Source: an uncultured Bacteroidales bacterium (GTDB lineage: Bacteria; Bacteroidota; Bacteroidia; Bacteroidales; Bacteroidaceae). Taken from it: DNA of 42,173 bases. The position numbers were made by a program, and so were the translations under genes. The notes below the pieces were generated by a model. That model was not told the DNA's origin and did not search any database. It was given only the letters and a program-made list of their open reading frames with translations. Where the stretch lies: positions 1 through 42,173 of the forward strand of contig CACWFY010000037.1 in NCBI GenBank assembly GCA_902760345.1. The letters are read 5' to 3'. This document shows, one piece after another, positions 15,919-24,260 of this stretch. Within the stretch, counting starts at the first letter, position 1, and the number at the start of each line of letters is the position of its first letter.

Positions 15919-17084
15919 AGTACATACTGACGATAATAGGACTGATTTGTCTGATGGCCTGCTCGAGTGAGGAGACCACGAGGACGGCGGAGACGGAGAG
16001 CCAGATGAGGCCCATCGCCTTCGGTGATGCCTATACCACGCAGCCTACGCGCAGCAGTGCGGCTTACTCAGCAGAGCAGGGCCTTGGTGCAGACCAGAGC
16101 ATCGGCGTGTATGCCTATCTGCACGACAACTCGACGTGGAGCGATGCGGCTGTGCCTAACTTCATGTGGAACCAGCAGGCCACCTGTGAGGAGAAGGGCG
16201 GCACCTTCAACTATTCACCCCTGAAATACTGGCCCAACGAGGTAAATGACAAGGTGAGCTTCATGGCCTATTTCCCCTATACCGCAGAGAGTCCAGGCAA
16301 TCCGGACACCCCTGCATACCCCGACAACGCCACTGGTCTGCAGACGCTGCTCTCGAACGACGATACGGGTCTGCCCACCTTCCGCTTCACTGTGAAAGAT
16401 GCTGTGAACCAGCAAGTTGACTTCCTGCTGTCGGAACTGTTGCCTAATCTGCCCAATGGCACCAGCGCTGTGTCGCCCAGCAGTGCTGACGACCGCAGCG
16501 AACTGACGGTGACCGACCGCGTGCACTTCCTGTTCCACCACATGACGTCGAAGGTGGAGTTCCACATCGTAGCGGATGAGAAGATTCGCAAGGACATTGT
16601 TAGCTTCCACCTGAAAACGCTGAACGTCAGCAACTTATACAAGGACGGAATGCTGACGCCCACCTATAACGACGGTACCACGACCTATGCCTGGAGCGAA
16701 CATACCGCCAAGCACGGAACGTCACCTGCCTACACCTTCCCGCTGAAGACGCTGACCAGCTATCTGTTCATGCCGCAGACGCTGAGCAACGACGTCGAGC
16801 TGAGCATCGACTACGACGTCACCCTGAAGAGCGACGGCACTACCTATAAGTATGATAACGAGGGCCATCTGGTGCCGCAGCAGGATTATACGTACAGCAA
16901 CAGCGCCACGATACAGCTGAACACGATGAAGCGGACAGGCTCCATCGAGGCGCTGACGGAGTGGCTGCCCAACCACCACTACATATACACCATTCGTCTG
17001 AGAGCCAACCGCATAGACTTTACAGGACAGGTGGTAGAGTGGGGTGACACCCAGGATATAGAAGACATCAAGATAGAAGAATGA
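15915..17084 (+). CDS. Fimbrillin-family lipoprotein (third)
   Basis: A 389-residue fimbrillin-like lipoprotein with lipobox CLMAC (Cys16). It contains NFMWNQQATC ... YSPLKYWPNE, VSFMAYFPYTA and FLFHHMTSKVEFHI. A likely processing Arg is Arg46 in QPTRSSA, the same position as in FimA. Its ends overlap both neighbours by ATGA, giving a tightly coupled translational unit with the genes at 14710 and 17081. It is probably a minor pilus subunit. Confidence 0.85.
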   Translation: MKYILTIIGLICLMACSSEETTRTAETESQMRPIAFGDAYTTQPTRSSAAYSAEQGLGADQSIGVYAYLHDNSTWSDAAVPNFMWNQQATCEEKGGTFNYSPLKYWPNEVNDKVSFMAYFPYTAESPGNPDTPAYPDNATGLQTLLSNDDTGLPTFRFTVKDAVNQQVDFLLSELLPNLPNGTSAVSPSSADDRSELTVTDRVHFLFHHMTSKVEFHIVADEKIRKDIVSFHLKTLNVSNLYKDGMLTPTYNDGTTTYAWSEHTAKHGTSPAYTFPLKTLTSYLFMPQTLSNDVELSIDYDVTLKSDGTTYKYDNEGHLVPQQDYTYSNSATIQLNTMKRTGSIEALTEWLPNHHYIYTIRLRANRIDFTGQVVEWGDTQDIEDIKIEE

Positions 17085-18508
17085 ATATGAAACCGATCAT
17101 ACTGACAGGACTGATGTTGTTGCTGCTGGCTGCATGTAGCAGTAGTGGCGATAGTGTCGATGTGGTGCCTGAGCCAAATAACGGCAACGGTAACAACAGC
17201 GGCAACAGCTCCTATGAGCCGTCGCAGCGCTCTATCGGTTTCGTTGGCCAGTTCGCTGACGACGAGGGTGGGGCAGCGGCTGCACGTGCCACTCGGGGTG
17301 CGATGCGACGTGCTGGAGACCCGGAGCCTGGCGATGGTGAGTTCACCACTGCTGACCTGCAGACTTCTGGATTTGGCGTATATTGCTGGTATACAGGCAA
17401 TACCGCCTATGCTTCCGGTACTGATATCAAGAGCGTTACCCGAACCATCCTGATGCTGAACCAGAAGGTAGAATACAAGAACGACCTGTGGACCTACTCG
17501 CCCTCGAAATACTGGCCCCTCAATCAGAATGCGGTTAGTCCTGATTTGCTGACCTTCCGAGCCTATGCACCCTATGTGAGCTACCAGCTGCAGACAAATG
17601 CTACCACTGGTCTGCCCATGCTGCCAGTGGCGCTGGGTACAGAGACCGTCGACGACGTTCTCTACGGCACAGACTACCATAATGGTAAGCAGCACGACCC
17701 GCTATGGGGAACGGGCAAGCTGGTTCAGGCGACTGGCGAATACTATCCGGAAAATCCTGAGCCTCCCGAAGAACCGCTCTATCCGGACAATAAACGCTAC
17801 GGCACGCACTACGACAACATCACTTACAAGATGAGTGGTGACTGGCGCGACAAGCCCACAGACCACGATCCGGCTGACACACGCAACGGCTACATCGACT
17901 GGTACTTCCACCATGGCATGTCGAAGCTGATGTTCACCTGTTCCGTGGTTAAAGACCCTGGGTGCGACAAGGTCGTCATCAAGGGCATCAAGATAGAGAA
18001 ACTCTATACCCAGGGACTGCTGAGCGTGAATAGTCCGACGGCCTCGGCAAGCGAGAAGCCCAGCTGGGACCAGCGCGACGGCAACATGGTGGTGGCACTC
18101 AATGGGGCTACGACGACGGATGGAGGTAGCACATGGACTGCTGGCGACCTGGCTCGTGCGCCTGGTGATGCTGAGGATCCTGGGTATAAGCCCTATCCGT
18201 TTGTCATCACGACAAGTTCGACGCAGGCCACGACCCCTGTAGACCTGTTGAGTCATGGACTGCTCATCATTCCCCGTGACTTTACGTCAGAGGCGATGAC
18301 AGTAACTATCACCTATTCGATAGACGATGATGCGGAAGAGTTGAAAGCCACAGGTACCATTGAGCAAGAGTTCCTGGGGAATACGAGCTACACGCTCAAA
18401 ATGAATCTGACACCATCGACCCGAGGTCTGGAGATTTCTCTCGTACAGGGGGCTTTTACACCGTGGCAGTCAACGGTTGAGGGAACGCACGAAGTGTATA
18501 ACTGGTAG
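17081..18508 (+). CDS. Fimbrillin-family lipoprotein (fourth)
   Basis: A 475-residue fimbrillin-like lipoprotein with lipobox LLLLAAC (Cys19). The ATG at residue 3 is an equally good start. A low-complexity Asn/Gly/Ser linker (33-45) follows the lipobox. Conserved ILMLNQKVEY ... YSPSKYWPLN and WYFHHGMSKLMF strands are present. A basic ATRGAMRRAG segment (70-79) offers several possible Arg cleavage sites. Its C-terminal half is longer than in its neighbours. The first ATG overlaps the previous stop. It is followed by a GC palindrome and three 14-bp repeats. Confidence 0.83.
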   Translation: MNMKPIILTGLMLLLLAACSSSGDSVDVVPEPNNGNGNNSGNSSYEPSQRSIGFVGQFADDEGGAAAARATRGAMRRAGDPEPGDGEFTTADLQTSGFGVYCWYTGNTAYASGTDIKSVTRTILMLNQKVEYKNDLWTYSPSKYWPLNQNAVSPDLLTFRAYAPYVSYQLQTNATTGLPMLPVALGTETVDDVLYGTDYHNGKQHDPLWGTGKLVQATGEYYPENPEPPEEPLYPDNKRYGTHYDNITYKMSGDWRDKPTDHDPADTRNGYIDWYFHHGMSKLMFTCSVVKDPGCDKVVIKGIKIEKLYTQGLLSVNSPTASASEKPSWDQRDGNMVVALNGATTTDGGSTWTAGDLARAPGDAEDPGYKPYPFVITTSSTQATTPVDLLSHGLLIIPRDFTSEAMTVTITYSIDDDAEELKATGTIEQEFLGNTSYTLKMNLTPSTRGLEISLVQGAFTPWQSTVEGTHEVYNW

Positions 18509-18526
18509 GCGCATGGCGCATTCGCT

Positions 18527-18568
18527 AAATGATAATTGATAAATGATAATTGATAAATGATAATTGAG
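18527..18568 (+). repeat. 14-bp tandem repeat, three units
   Basis: AAATGATAATTGAT is repeated at 18527-18540 and 18541-18554, with the variant AAATGATAATTGAG at 18555-18568. A further AATTGAGAA trails off. It sits after a short GC palindrome (GCGCATGGCGC, 18509-18519) that directly follows the stop codon of the fourth fimbrillin. Confidence 0.85.
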
Positions 18569-18600
18569 AATTGAGAAGTGAAGAGACCATAGTAAGAGCG

Positions 18601-19896
18601 ATGAGGAGACTCATGGGACTGATGATAAGTCTTATGATGCTTTGGGCATGCTCGTCTGACGACGAGGTGGCTGAGGCTCCTGCTTCTGCTTCTGAGCATG
18701 AAATACCCATAGCAGTATCGGCATCGGCTAGTCTCTTCGAAGACGTGACGGAAGAGCCGTTTGCTGCCCGTCGTGCCACAGAATGGACACCGCCTACAGG
18801 CTATTATCTCTATGAAAAACTGTATGAGGATGAGTCCTATGTGCTTCCGCCTGATCTCAGCCAGAGCACTATCGACCTGTTTATGACCCACGACGCTGCA
18901 GAAGGGGAAGCTACCACCGTGGTGAATCCGCTGCATGTCCGACTGAGGTATAGTCCTTCTGCAACGACTACCAGCCAATGGAAGTTGTCGCTGCCTAACG
19001 TCACACTACCAGAATCGGATACGAAGTTGACAGAAGATGATGTGAAGCAGGGCAAATATTATGCTTACGGATTCGTCCCTCGTGATGCTGCCGACGATGC
19101 ATCGATTGCAAAGCTTCGCATCGATAATGTGGAACAGCCTTGGTCTAAAGGCGCGGTATTGACCATCCACGGTCTGAAATCCATTGCCACAGACCCTTGC
19201 GTCATCATCGGAGCAAAAGAGGGACCGGATAAAGACCATTGTGACGACCTGAAGGCCGGAGACTTCCAGTTCAGTTTGGATACGGGTAAGACAGGAGAAG
19301 AAGGTCATAAGGTGATCAATCCGAACTACCTGTACTTCCTCTTCGACCACCTCTACTCGGCATTCAGCATCAGTATGAGGGTTAATGGCACCTATCATAA
19401 GATACGCCATATCAAACTGAAGAAAATCTATCTGCGGACGGAAACGACCACTGGTACCTCACCGAGTAAGACGAACGTGACTATCACTCTGCAGAGTAAT
19501 GGCATAGGAAACAATCCTATCGTTGGAGATGTTAAATATGAACCGAATGACGATACGCCAACAGACCGTCTGATATACAACAACAGTGTGGGCTACTCAC
19601 TGACTGACGAGTATAGCATATTCTTAGGACACTTCATGCCCAATAGTGTGTCGAAGCTCATCCTGACCAGCGTGTATGATGTATATGATACGAACATCAC
19701 GCCCGAGCACCCCGACGGCAATCTCATCCGTAAAGACTGCAGTGCCACCAATACCATGTTGCTCAGCGAGCTGTTCAGCGGTCAGTCGGTATCGCACAGA
19801 GGATGGAAATACAAGGTTAGGCTGACCATCAAACCGACGTACTTGTATGTGCTGTCGGAACCGGACCTGGATAACCCCACGGTTACGGTGGAATAG
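18601..19896 (+). CDS. Fimbrillin-like lipoprotein (fifth, divergent)
   Basis: A 431-residue lipoprotein starting at the ATG at 18601 (MRRLMGLM). The in-frame TTG at 18571 is rejected because it lies in the upstream AT-rich repeat tail. The lipobox is MLWAC (Cys17). It lacks the MYNQ/KYWP block of the other four but keeps the later fold features (YLYFLFDHLYSAFSISMRV, then HIKLKKIYL, and a last strand KYKVRLTIKP). It is thus a distant member, perhaps a tip protein by its place at the end of the pilin series; that role is inference. It is followed by a GC palindrome, eight 7-bp repeats and then the first giant gene. Confidence 0.75.
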   Translation: MRRLMGLMISLMMLWACSSDDEVAEAPASASEHEIPIAVSASASLFEDVTEEPFAARRATEWTPPTGYYLYEKLYEDESYVLPPDLSQSTIDLFMTHDAAEGEATTVVNPLHVRLRYSPSATTTSQWKLSLPNVTLPESDTKLTEDDVKQGKYYAYGFVPRDAADDASIAKLRIDNVEQPWSKGAVLTIHGLKSIATDPCVIIGAKEGPDKDHCDDLKAGDFQFSLDTGKTGEEGHKVINPNYLYFLFDHLYSAFSISMRVNGTYHKIRHIKLKKIYLRTETTTGTSPSKTNVTITLQSNGIGNNPIVGDVKYEPNDDTPTDRLIYNNSVGYSLTDEYSIFLGHFMPNSVSKLILTSVYDVYDTNITPEHPDGNLIRKDCSATNTMLLSELFSGQSVSHRGWKYKVRLTIKPTYLYVLSEPDLDNPTVTVE

Positions 19897-19909
19897 CGGC
19901 CTGCGGCCT

Positions 19910-19965
19910 AGTGAACAGTGAATAGTGAACAGTGAACAGTGAATAGTGAACAGTGAACAGTGAAT
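19910..19965 (+). repeat. 7-bp tandem repeat, eight units
   Basis: Eight consecutive AGTGAAC/AGTGAAT units (56 bases) end 11 bases before the ATG of the first giant gene. They follow the palindromic word CGGCCTGCGGCCTA (19897-19910) that comes right after the stop codon of the last fimbrillin. Unit-number change could alter the leader of the giant gene. Confidence 0.88.
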
Positions 19966-19976
19966 AATTAATTAGA

Positions 19977-22900
19977 ATGAGAAGATATATTACCATAATG
20001 TTGATGATACTCCTGAGCACGATTGTAGCGCAGGGGCAGATTAGGATTGGTGGTAATGTATATGGTGGTGGTAACCATGCGGAGGTGAAGGGCAGCACGA
20101 AGGTGACGGTGAAGGCCGGAGATATCGGTGCTGTGATGGACCCGAATGCAACACGTCCGCTGTCAGACCCGCAAGGTAAGGTGTTTGGTGGTGCCCGTAT
20201 GGCCGATGTGGGTGGTAACACCTTTGTACATATTGACGGTGAGCACGCCACTGACTATATTCTAATCAATCAGGTGTATGGCGGTAATGATATTGCGGGA
20301 AAGATTGGTACGGCAATGACGGTAGGAGAAAGCAAGCCTACGGAGTTGACTGCTGTGAAGGCTGCAGAAGACCCAGACCCGAAGAAAAATGTAATCACCA
20401 ACACCTTCAACAGCTATGTGCGCATCAGCACCAAGTTGACGAGTCCTAATGTTTATTATACCGCAGAAGAGATTGCAGCGGCAACGTCCGGGAGTCCTGC
20501 CTATGGCAAGACAACTAATCATGTAAAGACTGCTGCCGTGCAAGACCCCGATGCCAAGAAGATTTATATCGGACAGCTCTTTGCCGGTGGTAATGGTGAC
20601 TTTGAGTATCCTGATGAACAAGTAGATGGTGAATATGTCATCAAACAAGGAGAAACAATCATTGCAAGGAGTAAGTCGCCCTTCATGCGTCCTGAACTGG
20701 ATAGTACCTATCTGGAGGTCTTGGGTGGCTCTATCGTCTATGCCTATGGTGGCGGTAACAATGCGACGGTGAAGGAGCAAAATATCATCCACATCGACAA
20801 CTCCAGTGCGGTGGTGAACCATATTCTGGTTACAGATGGAACGGGAGCTGTAGATGCAGGTATAGAAGCCGACGCTGCAACCTATACAGACTATGTAGCC
20901 TCTGTAGCTGCCGGTACTCCTGTGATTCCTCCTGGCTACGAAGAACTACTCACCGCCGAGCGTTTTAAGGAGATGGGCATTAATACCACCTTCTCCTTCC
21001 CCAGCAGTGGTGAATATCAGGTGGGCCGCTTCTTTGGTGGTAACAATAAGGCCGAGATGCATATCCGTCCTACATGGAACCTGCTGGCTGGTAAGGTGCG
21101 TAACCTCTATAGCGGCGGTAACAAGGGCTCTATGACCTCTCCCGATGGTTTGCTCCTTGAAATCATGCCTTACTCCACCCTTATCGTCGATAACCTCTAT
21201 GGTGGTTGCCGTATGGCAGACGTCATGCCCACGAATAGTGAAGGTGTCTATGCGCCGTGTACGAACTTGCCTGGCTACCACTTCCCGGACCAGTTGTCTG
21301 CCCGTGTATTGGTAAAGGGAGGACACATCAACAATGTCTATGGTGGTAACGATGTGACAGGTACGGTCTATGGCGGTAATGCTGTCGATATCAATACCAC
21401 CGTCTATGGAGATGTCTATGGCGGTGGTAATGGTGCTTATCCATACACAGACTCTCCATCACTTAAAGATGATCCCACCTATGGCGACTTCTGCTACTAT
21501 GACGAAAACAGTTCCGGTGGTACTGAGGGCCTTAAAGCCTTCCGTCCCAATGCCGAGCAGGTATCTATCCATTTGTCTGGTACCGATGCAGAGCACAAGA
21601 CAGTCATCAAGGGTTCTGTGTTCGTCGGTGGCAACTGTGCTTCGCTGGCTACCAAGAAGAGTAATCCAATGGTAGAGCTGAAGATTGGTTCTCACGTCAT
21701 TGCTGACAAGGTATTCCTTGGCAACAATGGTGAGAAGATGGTAGATGAGTCTATTCTTCAGCATTATGCCAATGTATATCCAGGAGCAGAAGGCTTCAGT
21801 TCATTTAATTTCAAAGGTGACGCAACCACATTTGCAGATTATATGGATGGCGTTGCCATGCCTTTGAAGCCCAGTCTCGTTTTCGAAAATACTGCGAACG
21901 GCGATGCGGCCACATACATTGACAATACGAGTATGATAGGCTCGTTCTTCGGTGGTGGTAACAGAGGTAGTATGATTGTCAGCGGCAAGACAAGCCTGAA
22001 ATTCGACAGAAAGCTGATTATCTTCGACAAAATCGTTGCCGGCTGTAACAATGCCAATGTAGCAGAAGGACCGTATAATGCAGCCTACGAAGGTGGTGTG
22101 TTAGGCGCTGCCGACGAACGCGACAGCTACACCGAGGGTGGCAAGATTAAAGACCGCCTGCAGCTGGATCTCGATAATGTCGTCATCAGGCCGCAACGTT
22201 GGAATGACACCTTTACAGCAGTCCCCAATAACACGACACTTACGGCAGGCAAGGAGTATTATGAGACCGACCTGCACGAGACGAAGTTTATTGCTAACGG
22301 TACAGAGGTTTCCACCACTGCTAATCCATACTATGAATTGACGACTGTCGGATTGAGTCTGGAGTGGAACACTGCCAAGTGGTCATTAGCCGAGAATGAC
22401 TTTGTCAGTACCGGAACATCAAAGACCGGAAGCCCAAAGGACTGTGAAGATATCGACCGTCGTCTGCTCTGTGGTAACGTCTATGGCGGTTGCTATACCA
22501 GTGGTCATGTAAATGGTAATGTCGTCATCAATATCAATCAGGATTTGATGGAGCGTGATGTCATCTTTGCAGAGCCTGATCCTGCCGATCCTTATAAGAT
22601 TAAATCTGAGGCAGAACGCCGTACAGGTGTGCTCAGGGAAGCTCAGGGTGACGACGTCATGGCATCTGCCTTGGCTGTCTATGGTGGCGGTTATGGTGAA
22701 GATACCGAGATATGGGGTAGCACCACCATCAATCACAACAATGGCTATGCCTTCCAGATGTATGGAGGTGGCGAGCAAGGTGTTGTTGGTAAGAAAAACA
22801 ACGAAGGTGAGTATGTCTATAACGCAGCCTATAGCACCACGGTTAATCTGAAAGGTATCAATCCTGGCTACTCGGAGAAAGAGAGTGGTTTGCCCATTCC

Positions 22901-24260
22901 TGAGGCAGAATATATCTATGGTGGCGGAAACGAAGGCGATGTCCTTGGTGACTCTTACGTCTATCTGGGCAATGGTCGTGTCTATGATGCCTTCGGAGGT
23001 GCTTCCAACGCCGACATCTATGGTGGTACGGAGGTACATATAGGATATAACGGTGGATTCCCGTGGATTCGTGACAACGTCTATGGCGGTAACGACTTCG
23101 GTGGAACCGTTAGGGGTGACAGAAACCATTACATGGCTACTACACGACCTGTCTTCGATAACGAGTTGAAACGATCCAGCACCTATGTGAAGTACATGCA
23201 GGGGCGTGTCGATTCCATCTTCGGCGGTAACTATGGTTACTATGACTATGCAGACCGTATCTTCAAGGACTATACCAACGATGATGGTACTCCCAAAGAC
23301 GGCTTCAACTTCCCACATCTGAACGACAACTCCTTTGTTCACTTTGTGCCAGAAGATCACTCTAGTAATTTTGTGGGGCTCATCTTTGGTGGTAGTGAAG
23401 GCTTCGCAGGCCATGAAAGGTTGAGCAATTCCATGCAGAAAGACACTTATGTGCTCCTCGACGATACCAAGACCAAAGATGCCAACCGCTTTGCCAACAT
23501 CGATGTATATGGTGGTGGTGCCTTCGCTGGCGTAGGTTCATCACTTACTACCTTGGGTGCGGGTCGTACTGCTATTGACCTGTTTGCCGGTAGCTACCAT
23601 AACATCTATGGAGGTTGTAACCGAGAGGGTTTGGTAGGTTACACCCGTGTCAACGTGCCGGCTGTATCCACAGCCAAGGTGAATGCTCTCTTCGGTGGTG
23701 GTAAGGGATATGACATTTCACTGTTCGCAGCAGACAAGCATCCTGAATTGGCTGCACGCTTCTGCGACCACTATGTCACCTGTATTGACTTTAAGAGTGA
23801 GAATGCCATTGTGAACGATGCCATCTATGGCGGTAATGAGAATTGCCGTGTCGCGTGCGATACCTATATTAACATAGAAGCACCTGTCATGCAGAGCAGC
23901 GGCTATCAGGCTAACATCTATGGTGCCGGTTACGGACAAAAGACCGTCTCAGGTCGTACCAACGTGTTTATGAATAACGGTTCGAATGCCTATAAGGTAT
24001 TTGGTGGTGGACGTGATGGTAATGCCTTTAACTTCGCTTCTTTGAGAAGTTGGCTTACTGACCAATACCGTACTGCAGCAGGAGATCCAGCAGCAGATGT
24101 GCAAGATAAGGTGGACGCTTATGGCAAAATCCTATCAGTCTGCCTACAAATATTGGTACATACCCTGATCCATCTACAGGTTCATATAATGGTACCTATA
24201 CCAACGATATTCTTCCTACTTCAGGAGTCGATTATCACCAAACCAATGTCCACATCATGA
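19977..24260 (+). CDS. Giant YGGGN-repeat surface protein, N-terminal part (frameshifted)
   Basis: A signal peptide (ITIMLMILLSTIVAQG, to about residue 20) leads into a long glycine-rich repeat region. NVYGGGN-like turns recur every 20-60 residues (16 YGG and about eight FGG turns here), alternating with short strands such as VKGSTKVTVKAG. This layout suggests a right-handed beta-helix. From 24129 on the frame encodes unrelated sequence (ILSVCLQILVHT) and stops at 24258-24260. The proper continuation is in the frame of 24257-32224. Adding one A to the A-run at 24126-24129 would join them into a protein of about 4,080 residues. It may be an adhesin or surface-layer protein. No enzymatic domain was recognised. 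It follows the pilus genes with only the 7-bp repeats between. Confidence 0.78.
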   Translation: MRRYITIMLMILLSTIVAQGQIRIGGNVYGGGNHAEVKGSTKVTVKAGDIGAVMDPNATRPLSDPQGKVFGGARMADVGGNTFVHIDGEHATDYILINQVYGGNDIAGKIGTAMTVGESKPTELTAVKAAEDPDPKKNVITNTFNSYVRISTKLTSPNVYYTAEEIAAATSGSPAYGKTTNHVKTAAVQDPDAKKIYIGQLFAGGNGDFEYPDEQVDGEYVIKQGETIIARSKSPFMRPELDSTYLEVLGGSIVYAYGGGNNATVKEQNIIHIDNSSAVVNHILVTDGTGAVDAGIEADAATYTDYVASVAAGTPVIPPGYEELLTAERFKEMGINTTFSFPSSGEYQVGRFFGGNNKAEMHIRPTWNLLAGKVRNLYSGGNKGSMTSPDGLLLEIMPYSTLIVDNLYGGCRMADVMPTNSEGVYAPCTNLPGYHFPDQLSARVLVKGGHINNVYGGNDVTGTVYGGNAVDINTTVYGDVYGGGNGAYPYTDSPSLKDDPTYGDFCYYDENSSGGTEGLKAFRPNAEQVSIHLSGTDAEHKTVIKGSVFVGGNCASLATKKSNPMVELKIGSHVIADKVFLGNNGEKMVDESILQHYANVYPGAEGFSSFNFKGDATTFADYMDGVAMPLKPSLVFENTANGDAATYIDNTSMIGSFFGGGNRGSMIVSGKTSLKFDRKLIIFDKIVAGCNNANVAEGPYNAAYEGGVLGAADERDSYTEGGKIKDRLQLDLDNVVIRPQRWNDTFTAVPNNTTLTAGKEYYETDLHETKFIANGTEVSTTANPYYELTTVGLSLEWNTAKWSLAENDFVSTGTSKTGSPKDCEDIDRRLLCGNVYGGCYTSGHVNGNVVININQDLMERDVIFAEPDPADPYKIKSEAERRTGVLREAQGDDVMASALAVYGGGYGEDTEIWGSTTINHNNGYAFQMYGGGEQGVVGKKNNEGEYVYNAAYSTTVNLKGINPGYSEKESGLPIPEAEYIYGGGNEGDVLGDSYVYLGNGRVYDAFGGASNADIYGGTEVHIGYNGGFPWIRDNVYGGNDFGGTVRGDRNHYMATTRPVFDNELKRSSTYVKYMQGRVDSIFGGNYGYYDYADRIFKDYTNDDGTPKDGFNFPHLNDNSFVHFVPEDHSSNFVGLIFGGSEGFAGHERLSNSMQKDTYVLLDDTKTKDANRFANIDVYGGGAFAGVGSSLTTLGAGRTAIDLFAGSYHNIYGGCNREGLVGYTRVNVPAVSTAKVNALFGGGKGYDISLFAADKHPELAARFCDHYVTCIDFKSENAIVNDAIYGGNENCRVACDTYINIEAPVMQSSGYQANIYGAGYGQKTVSGRTNVFMNNGSNAYKVFGGGRDGNAFNFASLRSWLTDQYRTAAGDPAADVQDKVDAYGKILSVCLQILVHTLIHLQVHIMVPIPTIFFLLQESIITKPMSTS
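24110..24130 (+). other. Frameshift site in the first giant gene
   Basis: The upstream frame reads DAYGK and then leaves the repeat pattern after the AAA at 24126-24128. The downstream frame is closed before 24110 (TAA at 24107) but reads NPISLPTNIGTYPDP from 24128 and continues in the repeat pattern. The switch therefore lies between 24110 and about 24130, most simply a lost A in the run GGCAAAATCC. Confidence 0.8.

Noticed and set aside
18571-18600. Start of the fifth fimbrillin at TTG 18571
   Set aside because: It lies in the tail of the 14-bp repeats, and the ATG at 18601 gives a clean lipoprotein signal.
24107-24130. Programmed -1 ribosomal frameshift
   Set aside because: There is no X-XXY-YYZ slippery heptamer; the site is GGC-AAA-ATC, where slipping back would mispair. 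No obvious following pseudoknot was seen. The site near 39090 likewise lacks a heptamer. A base loss or read error is simpler.
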